A stretch of DNA of 64,000 nucleotides, taken from positions 1-64,000 of the forward strand of contig CAYLWN010000001.1 in the NCBI GenBank assembly GCA_964387625.1, read 5' to 3'. The notes under the pieces were generated by a model. It saw nothing but the letters and a program-made list of their open reading frames with translations, did no database searches and was not told the DNA's origin. The DNA is from CAYLWN01 sp964387625. Lineage in GTDB: Bacteria > Patescibacteriota > Microgenomatia > UBA10105. Position 1 is the stretch's first letter, and each line of letters begins with the position of its first letter. Shown piece after piece: positions 46,818 to 56,109 of the stretch. A program made the position numbers and the translations under genes.

Positions 46818-46826
46818 TGATACAAA
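46818..46826 (+). promoter_or_regulatory. Extended -10 promoter for the cupin gene
   Basis: TGATACAAA ends 6 nt before the ATG at 46833. It is divergent from the promoter at 46767-46772. Confidence 0.45.
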
Positions 46827-46832
46827 TAAACA

Positions 46833-47216
46833 ATGAAAATTATATCAAAATTCCCAGTGTATAAGGATAATCGTGGTCAAATAGTTAATATATTCGATTT
46901 TACTAAAAATAACAAAATTAAGTCGTCATTAATAATTACATCTAAAAAAGACGCTATTAGAGCTAATCATTACCATAAAACAGATAGTCATTATATATAT
47001 TTAATATCCGGAAAATTTGAATATTATGAAAAAAAATTAAAAAATAATAGTAAGATTAAATCAATAACTATAAACAAAGGTGATTCAATTAATACTGAAA
47101 CCGGCATAATACATGCAATGAAATTTCTTGAAGATTCAATTATGTTAGTTTTAACTACTGAAGATAGAGATCAGAAAAAATACGAAAAGGACATAGTAAG
47201 AATTAAATTAATTTAA
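46833..47216 (+). CDS. Cupin sugar isomerase/epimerase-like protein
   Basis: 127 residues, single cupin. The segments PVYKDNRGQIVNIF, RANHYHKTDSHYIYLISGKFEYY and ETGIIHAMKFLEDS give the two beta-barrel metal/substrate motifs. It resembles WxcM-like dTDP-sugar 3,4-ketoisomerases and RmlC-like epimerases. Its neighbour on the other strand is a deoxysugar C-methyltransferase, so both may act on a 4-keto sugar nucleotide. Its end overlaps that gene by 4 bases. Confidence 0.72.
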   Translation: MKIISKFPVYKDNRGQIVNIFDFTKNNKIKSSLIITSKKDAIRANHYHKTDSHYIYLISGKFEYYEKKLKNNSKIKSITINKGDSINTETGIIHAMKFLEDSIMLVLTTEDRDQKKYEKDIVRIKLI

Positions 47217-48451
47217 ATGATTCTTGGTTTAGGAACTGGAAGAATAAATTTACCCCATTTACGAAAATTTTTATGATTTTTCATTATTGATTCTGCAAAA
47301 TTCCAAGCAAGAATAAATAAATAATCAGGTTTGTCTTTATATAATTTTTCCGACTTAACTATAGGAATTCTGGTTCCCGGAGTATATAATCCCTGTTTAT
47401 AAATACTATCTTCAATAATATACTCAATAATTTTATTATTTATTCCAAAATAATTTAAAAGTGTATTCCCTTTTGCGGGTGCTCCGTATCCGGCAATTCT
47501 TTTTCCTTTAGATATTAGCGTATTAAGAACATTTAGAAGAGTAATTTTGTTATTTTCTATTCTTTTAGAAAAATTAAGATAAGTGTTTAAAGAATTTAAT
47601 TTTAGTCTTTTTTCCTCTTTCAGTAATTTAATAACTGAGGATTGAACTTTATATTTACTTTCATTTAATGCAACAAAAACTCTTAAAGATCCTCCGTGTG
47701 AATTAACTCTTTCAGCTCGGAATATTTTCATGTTAAATCTATTAAATAAAATTTGTAAAGGTACAACAGATAAATACGATAAATGTTCATGATATACAGT
47801 GTCAAATAAATTGTTTTGTAAAAAATCAATCAAATAAGGAGCTTCAATTATAAACACACCATTTTTGTTTAAAATAATTTTGACTCCGTTGATAATTTCA
47901 TCTAAATCATGAATATGAGCAAAAACATTTGTTGCGCAGACAATATCAGCTGACCCATATTTGTTAAATATTTTTTTTGCTAGTTTTATATTAAAAAATT
48001 CTGGTAAAGTTGTTATTTTTTGATCAATGGCTGTTTTGGCAACATTTTTTGCGGGTTCAACGCCTAAAACACGCATATTTAGTTTTTTTAGCGGTTTAAG
48101 TAAAATTCCGTCATTGCTACCGATATCTATACATAATGAATTATTTTTTAGATGTAAAGTTTTAGTTACATGATCGGCAAAATCTTGAAAGTGTTTTATA
48201 AAAACAGAGGAAGTTGATGAATAGTAAACATAATCTTTAAATAATATTTTTGGAGATACTACATATCGAAGCTGTAACAAATAACACTTTTGACAAAAAC
48301 ACACGATTAATGGGTAAAAAGTTTCTTTTTTATTAAGATTTTTCTCATTTATAAATGCATTTGCTAGGGGAGTAGGTCCAAAATTAAACACGTCTTTTAA
48401 ATTGTTGTTTTTGCATATTCTGCAAATTTCAATTTTAGTTATAGTTTTCAT
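47213..48451 (-). CDS. Sugar C-methyltransferase (NovU/TylCIII-like)
   Basis: 412 residues in three parts. The N-terminal zinc-binding domain has Cys10, 13, 53 and 56. The central SAM domain has IDIGSNDGILL (108-118) and the YHEHLSYLS motif, whose His/Glu act in C-3 methylation. The C-terminal domain starts GKRIAGYGAPAKGNTLLNYF. This is the usual order of methyltransferases that add a branch methyl to a 4-keto-deoxysugar nucleotide. It converges with the cupin gene and is divergent from an epimerase gene. Confidence 0.85.
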   Translation of the reverse strand: MKTITKIEICRICKNNNLKDVFNFGPTPLANAFINEKNLNKKETFYPLIVCFCQKCYLLQLRYVVSPKILFKDYVYYSSTSSVFIKHFQDFADHVTKTLHLKNNSLCIDIGSNDGILLKPLKKLNMRVLGVEPAKNVAKTAIDQKITTLPEFFNIKLAKKIFNKYGSADIVCATNVFAHIHDLDEIINGVKIILNKNGVFIIEAPYLIDFLQNNLFDTVYHEHLSYLSVVPLQILFNRFNMKIFRAERVNSHGGSLRVFVALNESKYKVQSSVIKLLKEEKRLKLNSLNTYLNFSKRIENNKITLLNVLNTLISKGKRIAGYGAPAKGNTLLNYFGINNKIIEYIIEDSIYKQGLYTPGTRIPIVKSEKLYKDKPDYLFILAWNFAESIMKNHKNFRKWGKFILPVPKPRII

Positions 48452-48478
48452 TAAAACTTAGAATTAATTGATAAATTT

Positions 48479-48487
48479 TGTTACAAT
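48479..48487 (+). promoter_or_regulatory. Extended -10 promoter for the SDR gene
   Basis: TGTTACAAT ends 12 nt before the ATG at 48500, predicting a leader of about 5 nt. It is the same element as at 1147 and 8589. Confidence 0.55.
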
Positions 48488-48499
48488 AGCGTTCATTAT

Positions 48500-49567
48500 A
48501 TGAATAATCCAACAATCAATCAAGATTTAATAGAAATAAGTAAATCTCTTAAAGATGAAGTAAAAAAACTTAAAAATAAAACGATTTTGATTTCAGGAGG
48601 ATCAGGTTTTATCGGTAATTATATTGTTAGATTCATTTTATATTTAAACAAAAAATACCCAAACTTTAAATGCAGAGTTATTTCTATAGACAATTATATA
48701 ACCGGATCTAAGAATAATTTAAATAAATTTTCCAATAACGGTTTAAAGTTAATTGAACATGATATAAGAAATCCTTTAAAAATAAGCGAGCCTATTGATT
48801 ATATTATTCATGCCGCAGGCGTAGCCTCACCAATTTATTATAAAAAATTCCCAATAGAAACAATTGAAACAACGATATACGGAGCAAAAAATCTTCTTGA
48901 GTTAGCCAGAATAAAAAAAATAAAAGGGTTTTTATTTTTTAGTTCAAGTGAAATATATGGTGATCCGGATCCTTCATCAATACCTACGCCGGAAACATAT
49001 CGGGGAAACGTGTCTTGCACGGGTTCCAGGGCTTGTTATGACGAGTCCAAGCGATTAGGGGAAACCCTTTGTTTAGCATATCACGAAGTGCATAAAATTC
49101 CGATTAAAATTGTCAGACCATTTAATGTATTTGGTCCAGGTATGAAATTAAATGATTATCGCGTCATTCCTATGTTCTTTAGTAGAGCGTTAACAAATAA
49201 GCATTTACCCGTACATGATAATGGAAATCAAACTCGAACTTTTTGTTATATCACTGACGCAATAATTGCTATATATAAAGTATTACTAATGGGTAAAAAT
49301 GGCGAAATATACAACATTGGAAATGATACTAATGAAATAAATATGATGAGTTTAGCTAATATTGTTTCTCAATTATTTAAGAAAAAGCCTGAAGTTCGAT
49401 CGGTGCCTTATCCTTATAAATATCCATCTGATGAGCCTCGAAGAAGATTACCTGATTTAACTAAAATAAAAACATTACTGAATTATCAACCTAGTGTTGA
49501 TTTAATAACAGGTTTAAAACGAACTAAAAAATGGTATAAGGAAATGAATTTAGCTAAACTATTTTAA
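48500..49567 (+). CDS. UDP-glucuronate decarboxylase-like extended SDR
   Basis: 355 residues. NAD binding is at GGSGFIG (33-39). The active site has FSSSEIYGDP, and Tyr180-x3-Lys184 in ACYDESK; SCTGSRACYDESKR is the signature of UDP-glucuronate decarboxylase (UXS)-like enzymes, which make UDP-xylose or UDP-4-keto-pentose. PSDEPRRRLPDLTK matches the conserved C-terminal substrate region. Because it stands next to a sugar C-methyltransferase and a cupin enzyme, a related 4-keto substrate is also possible. Confidence 0.78.
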   Translation: MNNPTINQDLIEISKSLKDEVKKLKNKTILISGGSGFIGNYIVRFILYLNKKYPNFKCRVISIDNYITGSKNNLNKFSNNGLKLIEHDIRNPLKISEPIDYIIHAAGVASPIYYKKFPIETIETTIYGAKNLLELARIKKIKGFLFFSSSEIYGDPDPSSIPTPETYRGNVSCTGSRACYDESKRLGETLCLAYHEVHKIPIKIVRPFNVFGPGMKLNDYRVIPMFFSRALTNKHLPVHDNGNQTRTFCYITDAIIAIYKVLLMGKNGEIYNIGNDTNEINMMSLANIVSQLFKKKPEVRSVPYPYKYPSDEPRRRLPDLTKIKTLLNYQPSVDLITGLKRTKKWYKEMNLAKLF

Positions 49568-49728
49568 CATTACCAATCTAACTAGAGTAATAGAAATTAG
49601 TAAAATAATTTTTGGGTCAGAATATGAATTTAGAGCTAAATTTTGAACAGCTTTTTTTATATATATAGTAATTATTATTGTCCATTTTTACTAAATTTTA
49701 TTAAAAAATATTTTAGCATAATTCTGAT
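49568..49728. other. AT-rich gap, possible weak terminator
   Basis: 161 bases between convergent genes. A small inverted repeat, AATTTAGAGCTAAATT (near 49628-49643), followed by a T-run at about 49659-49665, could act as a weak terminator for the SDR gene. Nothing else was recognised. Confidence 0.25.
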
Positions 49729-51381
49729 TTATTTTACTTGAATAATGTCAATAATAGGTCCTAGTCTTTCAATTCTTACGGTCTCTAGCGTATTTGCTGA
49801 ACCATGAATTAAATTAACAATATTATTGGTATCGTTTGATTTCATGGGAGAAAATCTTTTTATTAATATATATTTTTGTTTATCTAGTTTATTTATAAGA
49901 GATGAATTATAGGACCAGTAATAGTTAAATATATATTTAATATCATTGTTATAGACATATTTATTTATATCGTTCACATTATTAACATCAATAACTTTTT
50001 CAAAATAAATAATATTTCGTAAATTATCAGAAGATATTGAAGAGTTTATTAGACTTTTTAATTTTTGATATGAACCTGGTTTATTTTTTTGTATTAAGTT
50101 AATTGCTTCCATATTTGGTACGAATGGACTAAAACGAATGGATGTTGAGGCTACTTTAATATCTTTAGAAATATTCTGGTTAATCCAAGAAGATGCTTGT
50201 ATAAACGTAGGAGTTTGTAAATATCTAGATAGCCAAAAACACGAGGGTAAAATGGCTAAGATTATTATTATTGAGTAAATTATTTTTACTAAAATACCTG
50301 ATCTATTGATTAAATTCAATCGATATATAAAATACCCAGTGAATATTGGGAAGATAATTAATACTGGCAACATGTACCTTAAAGATTGGTAAAAAGTTAT
50401 CGAAATAAATAAAAAATATACAATTGAATAAAAAGCTATAGAAATTAATAATTTTGGTAAGTATTTAAAAAACCAAATTATACATAAAAAGGTTAGCAAT
50501 ATAACAGGTTCAGTAAATAAAAATTCTTTTAGGTAAAAAATAATATATTTAAAAAATCCATCTTGGAAATTACCAAAAAGAATATTTGTAAATTCAGTAG
50601 ACGCGTATTTATAACTCATTAATCTTGTAAAAAGTATGAATGACAATATAGGCAATAAAATGATTAATAAATATTCAAAATAATTATGACCCAATTTTCT
50701 AATTCTCCAAAATCTAAAAAACCAGATGATAAATATTAATCCTAAACCATAAACTGCTGAAAAATGAAAACCGATAGCAAAAGATAAGAAGAAAACAGCA
50801 ATTAAAGCATCAAAAATTCTATACTTATTTATTTGATATTTGATAAGCCAATAAATAGCTAGAGAATAGAAAAACAATGACAACATCCATGGTTTTGCCG
50901 TATGAGACATTTGAATTTGAGTAATTGAAAATGTAGAAAAAAATAATACCCATAAATAAATATTATTTTGTTTAGGAAAAATCAATTGAGTTATTTTAAA
51001 AATTACATATACTGTACATGTACCGAATAATGCAGATATAATTCTAGGAATAAACATAAAATAACCTTCATGTGTCACCAAAAACAACATAAATTGTTCG
51101 ATAGTGGATACTTGATGTAATATCAGCTTATAAATATAGGCTAAAATAAAAAATGGCAGCATTATATGGGATCCAAGCGGCGGATATTGCGAACTAGTTA
51201 CTAGGCTTTTATTAGCTAACATTTGCCATGCAGCAAGGTAATTTGGTACTTCATCCGGAATTACATATAATACAGGAGAACCAAAATTTGGATTAACGAC
51301 ACGGATTACAAATCCCACTAATAATATGATTGGAACAAAATATTTTTTTAAATTTGAAAGTTTTATTATGTTTGTTGGCAT
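49729..51381 (-). CDS. PMT/ArnT-like GT-C glycosyltransferase
   Basis: 550 residues, about 11-12 helices. The first external loop has VIPDEVPNYLAAW (Asp43-Glu44) and later SQYPPLGSHIMLP, as in GT39/GT83-like enzymes; AKPWMLSLFFYSLAIYWL is a later landmark. It is a single gene outside the main array and diverges in motif spelling, so it is a separate lineage. The last 100 residues form a soluble external tail. An extended -10, TGTTATAAT, lies upstream. Function as a polyprenyl-phosphate-dependent transferase is inferred. Confidence 0.78.
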   Translation of the reverse strand: MPTNIIKLSNLKKYFVPIILLVGFVIRVVNPNFGSPVLYVIPDEVPNYLAAWQMLANKSLVTSSQYPPLGSHIMLPFFILAYIYKLILHQVSTIEQFMLFLVTHEGYFMFIPRIISALFGTCTVYVIFKITQLIFPKQNNIYLWVLFFSTFSITQIQMSHTAKPWMLSLFFYSLAIYWLIKYQINKYRIFDALIAVFFLSFAIGFHFSAVYGLGLIFIIWFFRFWRIRKLGHNYFEYLLIILLPILSFILFTRLMSYKYASTEFTNILFGNFQDGFFKYIIFYLKEFLFTEPVILLTFLCIIWFFKYLPKLLISIAFYSIVYFLFISITFYQSLRYMLPVLIIFPIFTGYFIYRLNLINRSGILVKIIYSIIIILAILPSCFWLSRYLQTPTFIQASSWINQNISKDIKVASTSIRFSPFVPNMEAINLIQKNKPGSYQKLKSLINSSISSDNLRNIIYFEKVIDVNNVNDINKYVYNNDIKYIFNYYWSYNSSLINKLDKQKYILIKRFSPMKSNDTNNIVNLIHGSANTLETVRIERLGPIIDIIQVK

Positions 51382-51422
51382 TAGTTTTTCTATAAAAAAA
51401 CAAATATTCTATTAATTAGACC

Positions 51423-51431
51423 ATTATAACA
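51423..51431 (-). promoter_or_regulatory. Extended -10 promoter for the GT-C gene at 51381
   Basis: Minus strand TGTTATAAT runs from 51431 to 51423. The leader would be about 35 nt, longer than at other promoters in the window. The plus-strand gene at 51445 lies just beyond it. Confidence 0.5.
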
Positions 51432-51444
51432 ATAAATTTTAAGA

Positions 51445-52608
51445 ATGAAAAATTTATTAAAGCCTATTAGCTATAACAAACAATCAATTGATACTCTAGA
51501 CATTAAATCTGTTATTAAGGTTTTAAAATCCGATTTTTTGACACAAGGACCTTTGATTGAAAAATTTGAAAACGAACTGACAAAATATTGCAAAGTAAAA
51601 TATGCAGTAGTTTTCTCTTCAGGTACTTCAGCTTTGCATGGAGCATGTTATGCAGCGGGAATCAAAAAAGGGGATGAAGTGATAACAACTCCTATGACAT
51701 TTGCTGCTTCAGTAAATTGTGTGATGTATTGTGGTGGTATACCTGTATTTGCTGATATTAAGCCAGAAATTCCATTAATTGATCCAAACGAAATATTAAA
51801 AAAAATTACTAAAAAAACTAAAGCCATAATTCCGGTTGATTATTCAGGAATGCCAGCAGACTATGATGAAATTAGTGAAATTGCCAAAAAACATAATTTG
51901 ATAGTTATTGCTGATGCGTGTCATTCATTAGGAGCTACATATAAAGGAAGCAAGGCTGGTTCGTTAGCTGACATGTCTATTTTTAGTTTTCATCCGGTAA
52001 AATCTATAACTACAGGAGAAGGAGGAGCTGTATTAACAAATAATTATAAATTTTATCAGAGACTAATATTGTTTCGGACGCATGGCATTACCAAAGATCC
52101 TAAACTATTTATTAACAAAAACGAAGGTCCTTGGTATTATGAAATGCAGGATTTAGGCTTTAATTACCGATTAACGGATATTCAAGCAGCGCTAGGCTTA
52201 TCTCAATTAGTCAAATTATCTAAATTTATCAAGGTACGTCAAAAAATTGCTGGTTTTTATCAACGACAACTAAAAAACATTAGCAATATAAAATTTTTAA
52301 CAGTTCCCAAAAATAGAACGTCATCTTGGCATTTATTTCCAATACAAATTAGAAACATTTCATTTTTTCAAAAAACACTATTGGTAAAAATGCTGCATAA
52401 AGCCAATATCAAAGTACAAGTTCATTACATACCAGTTCATTTGCAACCGTATTATACAAAGAAGTTTGGATATAAAAAAGGAGATTTTCCAATTTCTGAA
52501 AAATTCTATCAAGAGGAAATTTCAATACCGATTTATCCAAATCTTACAAAAAATGAACTTAATTATGTACTAATGAATTTACTACTAAATAGTAATAAAA
52601 TGAATTAG
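51445..52608 (+). CDS. pseC: DegT/DnrJ/EryC1 aminotransferase, PseC-like
   Basis: 387 residues. The PLP site has FSSGTSALH (57-65), ADACHSLGA (Asp157, His160) and the Schiff-base Lys186 in SFHPVKSITTGEGG. The N-terminus ISYNKQSID and the substrate segments match PseC, which aminates C4 of the UDP-4-keto sugar made by PseB. A PseB gene is found at 61334, supporting the assignment. The last 50 bases overlap the antiparallel GNAT gene. Related transaminases with other substrates cannot be excluded. Confidence 0.85.
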   Translation: MKNLLKPISYNKQSIDTLDIKSVIKVLKSDFLTQGPLIEKFENELTKYCKVKYAVVFSSGTSALHGACYAAGIKKGDEVITTPMTFAASVNCVMYCGGIPVFADIKPEIPLIDPNEILKKITKKTKAIIPVDYSGMPADYDEISEIAKKHNLIVIADACHSLGATYKGSKAGSLADMSIFSFHPVKSITTGEGGAVLTNNYKFYQRLILFRTHGITKDPKLFINKNEGPWYYEMQDLGFNYRLTDIQAALGLSQLVKLSKFIKVRQKIAGFYQRQLKNISNIKFLTVPKNRTSSWHLFPIQIRNISFFQKTLLVKMLHKANIKVQVHYIPVHLQPYYTKKFGYKKGDFPISEKFYQEEISIPIYPNLTKNELNYVLMNLLLNSNKMN

Positions 52609-53032
52609 ATCTGAAGATCGAAAAATTGTTCTTTTGAAATATTTTTAAAGAAATTATATTGTTTTTCTTTATTTTTGCTTTTATTGGTATTTTTCTAGTT
52701 TTAACCAGCTTTAGGGTTTTTTGAAGAAAGTAGCTTCCATAACCCTGATTTAAAAAACGTTTATCAATTCCTATAGATAAATAATAAATGTTTCTCGCTA
52801 AGTTGTATCTACAATATCCAATAATTATATTTTCTGAATATTTTAAATTGACTTCAAGTAAAAATATGTAATTATTAGAATTGTCTAAGAATTTTTTATA
52901 CCACTTTATGTGTTGAGAGAATTGAATTAACTCCGTATTGATAGATTTATTTCTTACGTGTTTTTGATTTCTGATTAACAATAAACTCTTTGCGTCAGAA
53001 AGTTTTGCTTTTCTAATAGACAAATTATTCAT
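52559..53032 (-). CDS. GNAT acetyltransferase, PseH-like
   Basis: 157 residues from ATG 53032, which overlaps the preceding stop as ATGA; the TTG at 53050 is less likely. IRKAKLSDAKSLLLIRN is the usual GNAT first helix, and LNQGYGSYFLQK is the acetyl-CoA pyrophosphate loop. Position beside PseC and PseI-like genes suggests N-acetylation of the 4-amino sugar, the PseH step. Sequence alone identifies only the GNAT fold. Its 3' end overlaps pseC by 50 bases in antiparallel orientation. Confidence 0.72.
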   Translation of the reverse strand: MNNLSIRKAKLSDAKSLLLIRNQKHVRNKSINTELIQFSQHIKWYKKFLDNSNNYIFLLEVNLKYSENIIIGYCRYNLARNIYYLSIGIDKRFLNQGYGSYFLQKTLKLVKTRKIPIKAKIKKNNIISLKIFQKNNFSIFRSNSFYYYLVVNSLVHN

Positions 53033-54084
53033 TCTTGAATCATTTTCCAACTTAAAGGTGACCCTTTTTCAATATTTTGTTTTGCAGCTTTTCCAATAAT
53101 CTGATCTAGATATACAGGCGATATTCCATATCCTGGTCTAATGCACTTAATATTTTTATAAGTAATACGTTCTCCTTTTTTTATATCTTTTACAGCAAAC
53201 AACGAACGTTTAAAAATGATATTTTCAGATTCTTGTTTATCAGGTTTATATGTAATTTTTCCCATAGCTTTTTCTACATCACGAATAGTTATTACCAATT
53301 GTTTCATTTCCTTAGGTTCGAGAGAAAAAGTTGAATCATATCCATCATCTTTTCTGGATAAAGTAATATGTTTTTCAATTATTTTTGCTCCCATTGCAAC
53401 AGCAGTGATTGAAGCAGTTAATCCTAAACTATGATCAGATAATCCGGTAATTACTTTAAATTTATGTTGAATATCTTGCATAGTTCTTATGTTCATTTGA
53501 TTTAAAGTGGCAGGATATGAGCTGATACAATGTAATACTGCAATATTTTTTGATCCTGCAGTTTTAAGCGTTTTAATGGCTAATTTAATATCTTCAAGCG
53601 ACGCTAATCCTCTAGAAATAATTACCGGTTTTTTAGTTTTGCCAATACGTTTTAATAGTTCTAAATCTATATTTTCAAATGACGCAATTTTATATAATGA
53701 AACATTCATTTTTTCTAAAAAATCTACCGCAGAATTATCAAATGGGGTAGAAAAACAAATCAAACCTTTTTTTTCTGCATAAGATTTTAGCTTGGGTTGC
53801 CATTCCCAAGGTGTGTATGTTTTTTGATATAAAGTATAAAGGGTAGTACCTTTCCATTTTCCGGAAGTTATTTTAAACCATTTTTTATTGCTGTTTATTG
53901 TTAATGTTTTGGGAGTATATGTTTGTAATTTTATTGCGTCAACACCAGATTTTGCTGCCTCATCTACAATTTTATAAGCTTGATCGATATCTTGATTGTG
54001 GTTTCCTGACATTTCAGCAACTATAAAACACGGTGAGTTTTCACCAATTGTTTTTTTTCCGATTTTGAAGTTAATATTATTCAT
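53029..54084 (-). CDS. pseI: Nonulosonic acid synthase, PseI-like (NeuB family)
   Basis: 351 residues. The TIM-barrel domain has FIVAEMSGNHNQDI, LQTYTPKTLT, ISRGLASLEDI and EKHITLSRKDDGYDSTFSLEP; the DST/FSLEP form favours pseudaminic over sialic acid synthase. The C-terminal 65 residues are a SAF (antifreeze-like) domain beginning KRSLFAVKDIKKGE. The enzyme condenses a 6-carbon amino sugar with phosphoenolpyruvate in the cytoplasm. It overlaps both neighbours (8 and 4 bases) in a minus-strand operon. Confidence 0.86.
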   Translation of the reverse strand: MNNINFKIGKKTIGENSPCFIVAEMSGNHNQDIDQAYKIVDEAAKSGVDAIKLQTYTPKTLTINSNKKWFKITSGKWKGTTLYTLYQKTYTPWEWQPKLKSYAEKKGLICFSTPFDNSAVDFLEKMNVSLYKIASFENIDLELLKRIGKTKKPVIISRGLASLEDIKLAIKTLKTAGSKNIAVLHCISSYPATLNQMNIRTMQDIQHKFKVITGLSDHSLGLTASITAVAMGAKIIEKHITLSRKDDGYDSTFSLEPKEMKQLVITIRDVEKAMGKITYKPDKQESENIIFKRSLFAVKDIKKGERITYKNIKCIRPGYGISPVYLDQIIGKAAKQNIEKGSPLSWKMIQE

Positions 54085-55216
54085 TCTGTTTTTCCCAGAT
54101 ATTATCTTTTAACCAGTTTCCTTTTTTATCTTTATTCCATACTAAAGAGTTTCTGAATGAATTTGCAATTTTCCAAAAATCTTTTTCGCTCATGTTGACA
54201 TATTTAAGCCAATAATTTAAATCCTTAGGTATTATATGGTCATATTTTTTTACCATTTCTATGCCTTGTTTGCGAGTCATATATCCCATTTTAATATCTT
54301 TTGAAGCATGATCAGATGCTCTACCATATCCGAATTTTATATATTTTAAATAGTCATGAAGACCGTTTTCATAACGGTCATCCAGATTGGAAAAATTTCT
54401 ATAGGTTCTGTCAAACGGTTTTTTTCTTGGTTTCCAACCGTATTTTTTTTGTATAAGTTTTGCATGCTGATTAGGATCCCATTTAAAAAAGTTTCCTATA
54501 TAAAGACCTTTCACTCCTACTTTTAGAATTTCCTCATCAGCCGGATATTTTGCCCATAAAAGATCTTTTTCAGTAAGTTTTTCTTGAGAATCTGTAATTA
54601 AGTCATACCATTCAAAGCCTCTTAAGGAATGCTCATGCCTGCTTCTGTTGCTAAATTCAACAAAATCTTCAGGTTCATACATACCTGAAATATCCCAGGC
54701 AATTTCTCCCCAAATAATCAATGGAATATTAAATTTGACTGCAATTTGAATTGGATAAGTTGAGATACCGCAGTGCGCATGCCAATTCATATCTCCCATT
54801 TTTCTAAAACATAGGCGGTTTAATTTTTTTAATACTTCCACACTGGGACCAAATACGAGATGATCTGCATCAAATTTGTGACGCATTTGATCGCGGTTAT
54901 AATCACCTTCAGGTAAATAATTATTACCGTGATATGTAACCAAAAGAGGTTTTAATCCATATTCTTTAACAATTGTGTGTGTTTGAAAATAACTATCTTT
55001 ACCGCCACTAACAGGAATTACACAATCATAATTTGACTTATTATTTTTTGTTGTTTGCGTTATGATCTGTAAAAACTTTTTTTTCCTTATTTTCCAAAAC
55101 TCGTTTGTTAATTTCTTAAATTTTTCAAATGTCCGACAACTTGAACATACGCCATTTTCATCGATATATAAATTGACAGCAACTTCAGGATAGACACATT
55201 TTTTACAATATCGCAT
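54077..55216 (-). CDS. wbuX: N-acetyl sugar amidotransferase (WbuX/WbpG/PseA type)
   Basis: 379 residues. An N-terminal zinc-like motif has Cys4, 7, 24 and 27; the ATP-pyrophosphatase loop PVSGGKDS lies at 68-75. WGEIAWDISGMYEP and the C-terminal KYDHIIPKDLNYW-type segments are typical of this family, which changes an N-acetyl group on a sugar into an acetamidino group using ammonia from HisH/HisF partners. Both partners are encoded just upstream. GGAGG on the minus strand (55224-55220) precedes the ATG. In Pse biosynthesis this step is called PseA. Confidence 0.88.
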   Translation of the reverse strand: MRYCKKCVYPEVAVNLYIDENGVCSSCRTFEKFKKLTNEFWKIRKKKFLQIITQTTKNNKSNYDCVIPVSGGKDSYFQTHTIVKEYGLKPLLVTYHGNNYLPEGDYNRDQMRHKFDADHLVFGPSVEVLKKLNRLCFRKMGDMNWHAHCGISTYPIQIAVKFNIPLIIWGEIAWDISGMYEPEDFVEFSNRSRHEHSLRGFEWYDLITDSQEKLTEKDLLWAKYPADEEILKVGVKGLYIGNFFKWDPNQHAKLIQKKYGWKPRKKPFDRTYRNFSNLDDRYENGLHDYLKYIKFGYGRASDHASKDIKMGYMTRKQGIEMVKKYDHIIPKDLNYWLKYVNMSEKDFWKIANSFRNSLVWNKDKKGNWLKDNIWEKQNE

Positions 55217-55293
55217 ATACCTCCAATTATTTAATAAATAAGATGGTTTTAAATTTTAAGAGGCAGTATATATCTTATCGTTTTAACACAGCT

Positions 55294-56109
55294 CTATTTT
55301 TTATCTATTAAAATCAAATCTGGTGATCTAACATTAAAACCATTTTCAAATAAATACTTTTTTGCCAAATAAACACTTTGATCAGTATATTGGAAAATAT
55401 TTGCGGCTGCTATTGCATCAACTTTTGTTTTTGTCAAGGCTTCAGCGAAGTGACTCCACTCACCAACTCCGCCACAAGCTATAATCGGGATTTTAACGCA
55501 ATCTGCGACTTCTTTAATTAAGTGTATGTCATAACCATTTTTGACACCGTCTCTATCTACAGAATTTAATAGTATTTCTCCGGCGCCAAAATTTTCGACA
55601 GTTTTTGCCCAATCAACAGGATTATAGCATGTTGGTTTAAGACCGTATTCAGACATAACGATGTATTTATTATTAATTTTTTTTACATCGATTGAAACTA
55701 CTATGCATTGTGATCCGAATTCATGTGCAGATTCGGATATAAATTTAGGTTTTTTCAAAGCTATCGTATTGATAGAAATTTTATCTGCCCCCTTCTTAAG
55801 TCTGATTTCAATATCGTTTAAATTTTTTATTCCACCTCCGACCGTAATTGGCATCAAGGCAACCTTAGAGACGTCATTTATAATATCTAAGAAATTATTT
55901 CTATTGGGGTTGTGAATATCATTACGTCGTAGGTCATAATTTTTATTTCTAGATATATCTAAATATATTAACTCGTCAGCAGCCCATTCACTCAATCGTT
56001 TGACTGAAGTTACAGGGTTGCCTAAATTTTGGAAACGTTTAAATTGCTTACTTTGAACCAACCAACCGTTCTTTAATAGAAGTACAGGTACCAAGCGCTT
56101 TTTCTTCAT
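55294..56109 (-). CDS. wbuZ: HisF-like amidation partner (WbuZ type)
   Basis: 271 residues, TIM barrel of the HisF family. It has PITVGGGIKN, GADKISINT and IACGGVGEW phosphate-binding loops and the second catalytic Asp (VSIDVKK, Asp141). At the position of the first catalytic Asp (CLDV in histidine enzymes) it reads VLLL, so it is not expected to make imidazole glycerol phosphate. This is the pattern of WbuZ, which channels ammonia to the sugar amidotransferase. It overlaps hisH by 4 bases. Confidence 0.85.
   Translation of the reverse strand: MKKKRLVPVLLLKNGWLVQSKQFKRFQNLGNPVTSVKRLSEWAADELIYLDISRNKNYDLRRNDIHNPNRNNFLDIINDVSKVALMPITVGGGIKNLNDIEIRLKKGADKISINTIALKKPKFISESAHEFGSQCIVVSIDVKKINNKYIVMSEYGLKPTCYNPVDWAKTVENFGAGEILLNSVDRDGVKNGYDIHLIKEVADCVKIPIIACGGVGEWSHFAEALTKTKVDAIAAANIFQYTDQSVYLAKKYLFENGFNVRSPDLILIDKK

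Noticed and set aside
53507..53782. Plus-strand open frame inside the PseI-like gene
   Set aside because: It is the complement of clear catalytic-domain coding text and has no independent start signal.
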